Of a stretch of 7,456 nt of DNA, positions 1-5,529 are shown in pieces. Source of the DNA: Flavobacteriales bacterium (GTDB lineage Bacteria; Bacteroidota; Bacteroidia; Flavobacteriales; BACL11); NCBI GenBank assembly GCA_002728175.1, contig PBVH01000030.1, positions 30,575 through 38,030 of the forward strand. The letters are read 5' to 3'. A program made the translations under genes and the position numbers. The first letter of the stretch is position 1; the number at the start of each line of letters is the position of its first letter. The notes beneath the pieces were generated by a model. The model was not told the DNA's origin. It searched no databases and saw only the letters and a list, made by a program, of their open reading frames with translations.

Positions 1-489
1 GAAGATGAAAGATCAAGCCTACTAAAATCAAGTGGGATGTATGGGATGTTTAATACTATTTTACTTATGATTTGTGCAATGATATTTAGTGGATGTATTG
101 AAAGCACTAAAATACTTTCAACAATTTCAAAACCGATAATTAGATATGCAAAAACAAACAGCAAGTTAATTGGAGTTAATGTCGGGACTTGTGTTTTCTT
201 TAATATAACAACATGTGATCAGTATATGAGTCTTGTAGTTCCAGGTAGAATGTTTTCCGGTTCATACAAAGACAATAAACTAGCACCTGAAAACCTTAGC
301 AGAACAATAGAAGACAGTGGAACTGTGACCTCTGTTTTAATCCCCTGGAATTCATGCGGCGCAACACAGTCTGCTGTTTTAGGTATAACAACATTAACTT
401 ATCTTCCTTTTTGTTTTTTTAATATATTATCTCCCATAATGACATTATTTTTTTCTAGATATGCAATCAAGATAAAAAAACTTAATTAA
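1..489 (+). CDS. nhaC: Na+/H+ antiporter NhaC family, C-terminal part (5' end outside window)
   Basis: Inner-membrane secondary transporter of the NhaC type, which exchanges Na+ for H+ for sodium and pH homeostasis. The frame is open from base 1, so about 162 C-terminal residues are visible; family members are usually 450-500 residues, so roughly the last third is here. Seen: the family block around SGMYGMFNT followed by a hydrophobic helix (visible residues about 15-35), a DQYMSLVVPGRMF block (73-85), the strongly conserved LSRTIEDSGTVTSV and IPWNSCG segments (99-120), and a last hydrophobic stretch with YLPFCFFNI. The ATG at 37 lies inside a conserved block and is not the start. The protein ends KLN, and its final Asn and stop codons lie in a palindrome shared with the convergent desulfurase gene. 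Family assignment is firm; the ion specificity is inferred from the family. Confidence 0.93.
   Translation, partial: EDERSSLLKSSGMYGMFNTILLMICAMIFSGCIESTKILSTISKPIIRYAKTNSKLIGVNVGTCVFFNITTCDQYMSLVVPGRMFSGSYKDNKLAPENLSRTIEDSGTVTSVLIPWNSCGATQSAVLGITTLTYLPFCFFNILSPIMTLFFSRYAIKIKKLN
482..489. other. Shared palindromic stop of two convergent genes (TTAATTAA)
   Basis: The perfect 8-bp palindrome TTAATTAA holds the stop codon of the plus-strand antiporter (TAA at 487-489) and of the minus-strand cysteine desulfurase (TAA read from 484 to 482). The AAT before each stop also lies within it, so both proteins end in Asn. The coding regions overlap by exactly these 8 bases, leaving no intergenic room for a separate terminator. 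The convergent transcripts must therefore overlap or end within each other's coding sequence. Confidence 0.9.
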
Positions 490-1615
490 AGATATCCTTT
501 AATTTTTGAATAGTAAAATCTATTTCGTCAAAAGTGTTGTACTTGGAAAATGAAAATCTAATTCCAGTTCTCTTAGCATTTGGATCAAAATAAGATAATA
601 CATGTGAACCTTTATTTGATCCTGAGGCACACGCACTTCCACCACTGCAAGAAACTCCTGCGATATCTAAATTAAATAATAGCATCTCGCTATTTTTTGT
701 TAAAGGGAAGCTAACAGTAAGAACTGTATAAAGACTATTATCTAAATCATTACTATTTGCAAAAAAAAGTACATCTGGAATATATAATTTTAACTTCTCA
801 ATCATATAAGATTTTAATTTTTTAATATATAACATATCTTTATCTAAATTCTCATATGCTAACTGCATAGCTTTAGCTAAAGCTGAAATTGAATGAATAT
901 TTTCTGTTCCAGCACGCATATTTCTTTCTTGAGCACCGCCAATAATAAAAGGAGAAATTTTGACATTATCAGAAATATAAATAAATCCTATTCCTTTAGG
1001 GCCATGAAATTTATGAGCAGATGCCGCTAAAAAATCTATATTGATTTTTTGTAAATCTATGTGATAGTGTCCGATTGTTTGCACTGTATCAGAGTGAAAT
1101 ATAGCATTATGATTTTGACAAATAATACCTATTTTCTTTATATCTTGAATTACACCGACTTCATTATTTGCATGCATGATAGAAACAAACGTTCTTGAAT
1201 TGTTTTTTAATAAATTTTCTAAATCAGAAAAAGACACAAGGCCATTTTTATCCAATTTGACATATGAAAGTTTTATTTTATTTTCTTTTGCTAATTTTTC
1301 TAAAGGATATAAAACTGCATGGTGTGAAATTCTTGATGTTATTGCATGCTTAATATTATAGTTTTCAATACTCATTTTAATTGCCATATTATCTGATTCT
1401 GTTCCTCCAGATGTAAAAAAAATGTTTCGCGGATATGTATTTAATATTTTAGCAATTATTGTTCTGGATTGCTCAACAATAGTTTTAGATTTTCTTCCTT
1501 CAGAATGAGTTGATGATGGATTAGCAAACTGATGTTTCATTAAAGAGGACATCAATTCAATAATTTCTTTTGAAATTGGAGTAGTGGCTGCATTATCTAA
1601 ATATACTCTTTTCAT
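482..1615 (-). CDS. Cysteine desulfurase, class I (NifS/IscS-type), PLP-dependent
   Basis: Cytosolic PLP enzyme that takes sulfur from L-cysteine as a protein persulfide, releasing alanine, for Fe-S clusters, thiolated tRNA or other sulfur acceptors. At 377 residues it is near the family norm. Seen: YLDNAATT (5-12), TSGGTESDN (68-76), the PLP-stacking His in SHHAV (His98), NNEVGV (150-155), the PLP-binding Asp176 and Gln179 in SDTVQ, the Schiff-base Lys202 in SAHKFHGPKG, QERNMRAGTEN (229-239), and the catalytic Cys329 in GGSACASGS. The latter is the class I loop, not the RxGHHC context of SufS. The usual Glu before the stacking His is Ser97 here. Its ATG overlaps the glmM stop (ATGA, 1612-1615), so it is probably translationally coupled and expressed from the glmM promoter. 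Without iscU or nif neighbours I cannot choose between IscS, NifS and a tRNA-thiolation role, so I give no symbol. Confidence 0.93.
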   Translation of the reverse strand: MKRVYLDNAATTPISKEIIELMSSLMKHQFANPSSTHSEGRKSKTIVEQSRTIIAKILNTYPRNIFFTSGGTESDNMAIKMSIENYNIKHAITSRISHHAVLYPLEKLAKENKIKLSYVKLDKNGLVSFSDLENLLKNNSRTFVSIMHANNEVGVIQDIKKIGIICQNHNAIFHSDTVQTIGHYHIDLQKINIDFLAASAHKFHGPKGIGFIYISDNVKISPFIIGGAQERNMRAGTENIHSISALAKAMQLAYENLDKDMLYIKKLKSYMIEKLKLYIPDVLFFANSNDLDNSLYTVLTVSFPLTKNSEMLLFNLDIAGVSCSGGSACASGSNKGSHVLSYFDPNAKRTGIRFSFSKYNTFDEIDFTIQKLKDIFN

Positions 1616-3018
1616 GAAGTAGTAAGTTCAATAAAGTTTATAATTTCTTCAGCTAATTTTTGTGATTTCTTTTCGGAAGTGCTTTCAGCATATATTCTGA
1701 TTATGGGCTCAGTATTTGATTTTCTTAAATGGATCCACTCTTTGTCAAGGATAATTTTTACACCATCAATTGTATTAATTTCATATTTCTTATACTTTTT
1801 AGTAACTGATCTAAAAACAGCATCTAAATCAACTGATTTGTCTAATTTAATCTTGTTCTTTGAAATAAAATAATTAGGATAGGATTTTCTTAACTCACTT
1901 GATTTAATTTTCTTTTTAGCTAAGAAAGTTAAAAATAATGCTACTCCAACTAATGCATCTCTACCATAATGTATTGAAGGGTAAATTACACCTCCATTAC
2001 CCTCACCTCCAATTACAGCATTTGTTTCTTTCATTTTTTGCACAACATTTACCTCACCTACTGCAGATGTGTTATATTCACAATCATATTTTTCTGTAAT
2101 ATCTTTAAGGGCCTGTGTCGATGATAAATTAGACACAGTATTTCCAGGAGTGTTTTGTAATATATAATCTGTAACAGCAACAAGAGTATATTCTTCACCA
2201 AACATACTACCATCTTCACAAATAAATGCTAATCTATCTACATCAGGATCTACAACTATACCTAAATCTGCTCTTTTCTTTACAACTAGATTTGAAATAT
2301 CTACTAAATTTTCAGGCAATGGTTCAGGATTATGTGGAAACTTCCCATTTGGCTCACAATATAATTTTATACATTGGACACCTAGTTTGTTTAATAGTTG
2401 TGGTATAATAATACCTCCCGTTGAGTTTACTGCATCAAGAACAACTTTAAATTTTACAGATTTTATTAAATCAACATCAACTAATGGTAAATTTAAAATC
2501 TTATTAATGTGAATATCGTTATAATTATCAATTTTAATATAGTTACCAAGAAAATCAACTTTATTATATAAATAATTTTCTTGTTTTGCAAAACCTAAAA
2601 TTTTATTCCCATCTTCATTTGACAAAAACTCCCCTTTATTATTTAGAAGTTTAAGAGCATTCCATTGCTTAGGGTTATGACTAGCAGTAATTATTATACC
2701 TCCTGCTGCTTTCTCCAAAATTACTGCCATCTCAACAGTTGGAGTTGTTGAAAGACCTAAATCTTTAACATTCAATCCACAAGACATCAAAACTCCTGAC
2801 ACAATATTTCGCACCATCAGACCTGAAATTCTTGCATCTCGCCCTATAACTATTGTGTTTTTATTTTCATTATTAGTAGAAACTATATTATTTTGTTTAC
2901 TTTTTATAAAATTTGCATAAGCAGTTGTAAATCTAACAATATCAACTGGTGATAATGAATCACCAACTATACCTCCAATTGTTCCCCTAATTCCTGAAAT
3001 AGATGTTATTAAAGTCAT
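1612..3018 (-). CDS. glmM: Phosphoglucosamine mutase (alpha-D-phosphohexomutase family)
   Basis: Cytosolic mutase expected to convert glucosamine-6-phosphate to glucosamine-1-phosphate, the step before UDP-GlcNAc for peptidoglycan and LPS. At 468 residues it has the full four-domain length. Seen: N-terminal SISGIRGTIGG (6-16), the phosphoserine loop TASHNP (111-116, catalytic Ser113), the Mg2+ loop DPDVDR (257-262), the sugar-binding loop GGEGNGG (337-343), and the phosphate-binding loop RKSNTEPIIR (432-441). The sugar loop is GEGNGG rather than the GEQSGH of Escherichia coli GlmM, and the last loop has SNTEP instead of SGTEP. As I recall, this pattern is shared by Bacteroidota GlmM and archaeal PMM/PGM-type enzymes, so phosphomannomutase or phosphoglucomutase activity is possible. 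The ATG at 3018 matches the family N-terminus and follows a TTG / TAGTTTTG promoter by 14 bases. It is the first gene of a two-gene unit with the desulfurase. Confidence 0.9.
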   Translation of the reverse strand: MTLITSISGIRGTIGGIVGDSLSPVDIVRFTTAYANFIKSKQNNIVSTNNENKNTIVIGRDARISGLMVRNIVSGVLMSCGLNVKDLGLSTTPTVEMAVILEKAAGGIIITASHNPKQWNALKLLNNKGEFLSNEDGNKILGFAKQENYLYNKVDFLGNYIKIDNYNDIHINKILNLPLVDVDLIKSVKFKVVLDAVNSTGGIIIPQLLNKLGVQCIKLYCEPNGKFPHNPEPLPENLVDISNLVVKKRADLGIVVDPDVDRLAFICEDGSMFGEEYTLVAVTDYILQNTPGNTVSNLSSTQALKDITEKYDCEYNTSAVGEVNVVQKMKETNAVIGGEGNGGVIYPSIHYGRDALVGVALFLTFLAKKKIKSSELRKSYPNYFISKNKIKLDKSVDLDAVFRSVTKKYKKYEINTIDGVKIILDKEWIHLRKSNTEPIIRIYAESTSEKKSQKLAEEIINFIELTTS

Positions 3019-3032
3019 ACAAATTTTTATAA

Positions 3033-3065
3033 CAAAACTACATAATTAAAATTATTGTTACTCAA
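3033..3065 (-). promoter_or_regulatory. Bacteroidota-type promoter for glmM and the desulfurase gene
   Basis: On the minus strand, TAGTTTTG (3040 to 3033) matches the -7 consensus TAnnTTTG, and a TTG (3065 to 3063) stands 22 bases upstream, within the 17-23 spacing described for flavobacterial primary-sigma promoters. The last G is 14 bases before the glmM ATG at 3018, so the leader should be only about 10 bases, with no Shine-Dalgarno sequence. Elements, spacing and position all agree, but the call rests on pattern alone. Confidence 0.65.
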
Positions 3066-3080
3066 CTATTATTATCTTTG
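3055..3080 (+). promoter_or_regulatory. Bacteroidota-type promoter for the comA-popT-aroE-DUF349-uvrB run
   Basis: On the plus strand, TATCTTTG (3073-3080) is a full match to the -7 element TAnnTTTG. The nearest upstream TTG (3055-3057) is 15 bases away, slightly short of the usual 17-23, so the -33 half is weak. Only four bases separate the last G of the -7 element from the ATG at 3085. The expected transcription start therefore falls on or next to the start codon, giving a leaderless or nearly leaderless mRNA. The region is interleaved with the divergent glmM promoter: the glmM TTG (3063-3065) lies between the two comA elements. Confidence 0.6.
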
Positions 3081-3084
3081 TTTA

Positions 3085-3843
3085 ATGTTAAATATTTTAT
3101 CTCAAATACCAGAAAGATCCCAAAAACCAAGAAAAAAAGGATTAACAATGATGATGGATAAAGGTTTAAGTTTTAATCAAGCCAAAGAATTTCTAGAAAC
3201 TTGCTCAGAATACACTGATATCATTAAGTTAGGATTTGGAACAAGTTTAATAACTCCAAACGTTAAAAATAAAATCAAACTGTACCAAAAAAATAATATC
3301 CAAGTTTATTTAGGAGGAACATTGTTTGAAGCATTTGTTATTAGAAATCAAATTGAAGATTACAAAAAACTCTTAAAAAATTTAAGTTTAAACATGGTTG
3401 AAATATCCGACGGTAGCATTAATTTAAATCACAAAACAAAGTGTAATTACATTAAAGATTTTAGTAAAAATTTTACAGTTCTTAGTGAAATAGGGAGCAA
3501 GTCAGATAATCAAGTCATTGCTAGTGATTGGACAATACAAATGAAAAACGAATTAGAAGCTGGTAGCTGGAAAGTAATTGCCGAAGCTAGAGAAAGTGGA
3601 AATATAGGTATTTTTGATAATTTGGGTAAAACAAAAACTGATTTAGTTGATGAAATTGTAAATGACATTGATGCATCAAAAATTATTTGGGAAACACCTC
3701 AAAAAACACAACAAGTTTGGTTTATCAATAAATTTGGAACTAATGTTAATCTTGCAAACATCTCTCATTCTGAAATAATTCCTCTTGAGACTCTAAGACT
3801 AGGGCTAAGGGGTGATACACTTAATAATTTTATAACTAATTAA
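3085..3843 (+). CDS. comA: ComA family protein, phosphosulfolactate synthase-like
   Basis: A 252-residue cytosolic TIM-barrel family protein. Characterised ComA adds sulfite to phosphoenolpyruvate to make (R)-phosphosulfolactate, the first step of coenzyme M synthesis in methanogens. Seen: PERSQKPRKKGLTMMMDKG near the N-terminus, DIIKLGFGTS (45-54), GGTLFEAF (77-84), EISDGSI (106-112), LSEIGSK (133-139), ELEAGSWKVIAEARESGN (156-173), WETPQKTQQVWFI (202-214), and LETLRLGLRGDT (234-245). All main blocks are intact, so it should be active. The ATG at 3085 is chosen because MLNILSQIPERSQKPR aligns with family N-termini as I recall them. A TTG at 3055 in the same frame would add ten unlike residues and lies upstream of the expected transcript start. 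It leads the operon, 10 bp before popT. Bacteroidota are not known to make coenzyme M, so the product's use is open: sulfonate or sulfonolipid metabolism, or an HSA32-like role, are guesses. Confidence 0.92.
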   Translation: MLNILSQIPERSQKPRKKGLTMMMDKGLSFNQAKEFLETCSEYTDIIKLGFGTSLITPNVKNKIKLYQKNNIQVYLGGTLFEAFVIRNQIEDYKKLLKNLSLNMVEISDGSINLNHKTKCNYIKDFSKNFTVLSEIGSKSDNQVIASDWTIQMKNELEAGSWKVIAEARESGNIGIFDNLGKTKTDLVDEIVNDIDASKIIWETPQKTQQVWFINKFGTNVNLANISHSEIIPLETLRLGLRGDTLNNFITN

Positions 3844-3853
3844 TAATCATTAG

Positions 3854-4786
3854 GTGTTAAAAGTAAACAAGGAAAATATCAAAAAAAATCAAAAACTTAT
3901 TTTATTTCTTAAAGGAATTGCAATGGGAGTAGCTAATATTATTCCAGGAGTTTCTGGCGGTACTATCGCTTTAGTTACTAATATTTACGAAAGACTTATT
4001 AATGCACTGAAGAAATTTGATTTAACTGCTATTAAGCTTTTACTATCAATGGATTTTAAAAAGTTTGCTAAACATACGGATTTAATTTTCCTGACATGGT
4101 TATTTAGTGGAAGTTTATTTGGTGTATTTAGTGTGGCAAAGTTATTTGAATATATGTTTGAGTTTTATCCAATTATGATATGGTCATTCTTCTTTGGACT
4201 AATTTTAGCATCTGTATACTTTATAGGTAAAAAAATTAATAATTGGAATATTTATAATTTTATAATTTTCATTTTCGGTGCTATTGTTGCAACATCTCTT
4301 TTATTTTTGGAACCTGCAAATGAAAATGACAACCTACTATTTATAATAGTATGTGGAATTATCGGAGTTAGTGGAATGATGCTTCCTGGTCTTTCAGGTT
4401 CTTTTATTTTAATTCTAATGGGAAATTATGAATTAATTTTAGTTTCTGCTATATCAGAATTTAATTATATGATTTTATCTTTTTTTTTAATAGGTTCAGT
4501 TTTAGGATTAGTAATATTTTCACATATTATTGCTCATTTATTAAAGAAGTACAAAGATCAAACATTATCTATTTTAACAGGTTTCATCTCTGGATCTCTA
4601 TTAATTGTTTGGCCATGGAAAAAAATAAAAAGTTCTGATATTTCAATAGATAACAAAGACAACTTATTAGCATATAGCTGGTCTCTTCCTGAAAATTTAA
4701 ATCTTGAATCACTTTTCTCTCTATGTTTAATATTTTTTGGTTTTTTGATAGTTTATTTACTCGAAAATATTGACAAAGGAAAATGA
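3854..4786 (+). CDS. popT: DUF368 membrane protein, undecaprenyl phosphate translocase (PopT type)
   Basis: A 310-residue polytopic inner-membrane protein of family DUF368. Members in other bacteria have been shown to return the lipid carrier undecaprenyl phosphate across the membrane for reuse in cell-wall and polysaccharide synthesis. Seen: a short basic N-terminus, then FLKGIAMGVANIIPGVSGGT (18-37), the family signature, and a second, related half-signature MLPGLSGSFILILMGNYE (176-193), which fits an internal duplication with two-fold pseudo-symmetry. Further hydrophobic segments lie near residues 78-98, 104-125, 134-152, 205-230, 237-253 and 286-304. The start is GTG at 3854: an in-frame TAG precedes it directly, and the first ATG (residue 24) falls inside the signature. 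It sits 10 bp after comA and overlaps aroE by ATGA. Function is by family, with no direct evidence here. Only one copy is visible. Confidence 0.88.
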   Translation: MLKVNKENIKKNQKLILFLKGIAMGVANIIPGVSGGTIALVTNIYERLINALKKFDLTAIKLLLSMDFKKFAKHTDLIFLTWLFSGSLFGVFSVAKLFEYMFEFYPIMIWSFFFGLILASVYFIGKKINNWNIYNFIIFIFGAIVATSLLFLEPANENDNLLFIIVCGIIGVSGMMLPGLSGSFILILMGNYELILVSAISEFNYMILSFFLIGSVLGLVIFSHIIAHLLKKYKDQTLSILTGFISGSLLIVWPWKKIKSSDISIDNKDNLLAYSWSLPENLNLESLFSLCLIFFGFLIVYLLENIDKGK

Positions 4787-5502
4787 AAGTATATGGATTA
4801 ATTGGTAAAAAATTAGACCATTCATTTTCTTTAAAATTTTTTAATGAAAAATTTAAAAAGGAAAAAATATCTAACGTTATCTATAGAAACTTTGAAATCA
4901 ATTACGTAGAGGATTTTAAGCAAATAATAAATCAAGCAAATATTTATGGACTTAACGTTACAATACCATATAAACAAACAATTATTCCATATTTAGATGC
5001 TTTATGTCCAGAAGCTAGAAAAGTTAATTCTGTAAATACTATTAAAATTTATGAAAACAAATTAATTGGCTATAACACTGACATAATTGGATTTGAACAT
5101 AGTATTAATACTCTTAAAAAATATAAAAAGGCAATTATTCTTGGTAATGGCGGTAGCTCTCAGGCTGTTCAATATGTTTTAGATAAATTAAACAAGGAGT
5201 TTATTGTTATTTCAAGAAATTCTAAATATAACTACGCGTACATTGATTTTAATTTATTAAAAACACACAAGTTAATTATAAATACAACACCACTAGGAAT
5301 GTTTCCAAAAATTGAAAAATATCCAAATATTCCTTACCAATATATAGATAGTTCCCACTACCTTTATGATTTGATATACAACCCACCAACTACAAAATTT
5401 TTAAAAGAAGGAATTAAAAGAGGAAGCAACACTAAAAATGGATTAGACATGTTAAAAAAGCAAGCAGAAGCTTCATGGAATATTTGGAACACTCAAAAAT
5501 AA
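4783..5502 (+). CDS. aroE: Shikimate dehydrogenase
   Basis: Cytosolic NADPH-dependent enzyme that reduces 3-dehydroshikimate to shikimate in the route to chorismate and aromatic amino acids. At 239 residues it is shorter than Escherichia coli AroE (272) but retains the key sites. Seen: the shikimate-binding Ser14 and Ser16 in LDHSFS, NVTIPYK with catalytic Lys64 (58-64), VNTI (84-87), GYNTD with catalytic Asp100 (96-100), the glycine-rich cofactor loop GNGGSS (121-126), Arg145 in SRN where NADP-specific members place their phosphate-binding Arg, NTTPLGM (167-173), DLIYNPP (196-202), and the C-terminal NGLDMLKKQAEASW. The ATG at 4783 overlaps the popT stop (ATGA), suggesting coupled translation. 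An AAAGGA at 4775-4780 ends two bases before the ATG, too close to be a normal ribosome site. The DUF349 gene follows 27 bp downstream. Confidence 0.95.
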   Translation: MKVYGLIGKKLDHSFSLKFFNEKFKKEKISNVIYRNFEINYVEDFKQIINQANIYGLNVTIPYKQTIIPYLDALCPEARKVNSVNTIKIYENKLIGYNTDIIGFEHSINTLKKYKKAIILGNGGSSQAVQYVLDKLNKEFIVISRNSKYNYAYIDFNLLKTHKLIINTTPLGMFPKIEKYPNIPYQYIDSSHYLYDLIYNPPTTKFLKEGIKRGSNTKNGLDMLKKQAEASWNIWNTQK

Positions 5503-5529
5503 TAGTAATATTGTAAATTAATATATACG

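Noticed and set aside
37..489. ATG at 37 as the start of a small 150-residue membrane protein
   Set aside because: The frame is open to base 1 and the upstream residues belong to the same NhaC block, so this is the inside of a longer gene cut by the window.
445..500. Bidirectional hairpin terminator between the convergent genes
   Set aside because: Apart from the 8-bp TTAATTAA palindrome I found no stem long or stable enough, so I report only the shared stop.
1176..1361. Small plus-strand reading frame inside the cysteine desulfurase gene
   Set aside because: It lies wholly opposite a well-supported conserved gene and has no recognisable motif; likewise the plus-strand frames at 1679-1873 and 2226-2408 inside glmM.
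3055..3084. TTG at 3055 as the start of the ComA homologue
   Set aside because: The ten added residues (rich in Leu and Tyr) do not resemble the family, and the codon lies upstream of the expected transcription start; the ATG at 3085 fits both.
4480..4488. Run of nine T as a terminator or frameshift site
   Set aside because: It lies within the popT reading frame, encoding a hydrophobic helix, with no GC-rich hairpin before it; the protein reads through intact and such runs are expected at this base composition.
5503..5529. Separate promoter for the DUF349 gene in the 27-bp gap after aroE
   Set aside because: No TAnnTTTG element is present; the gap is short and AT-rich, consistent with continued transcription from upstream.
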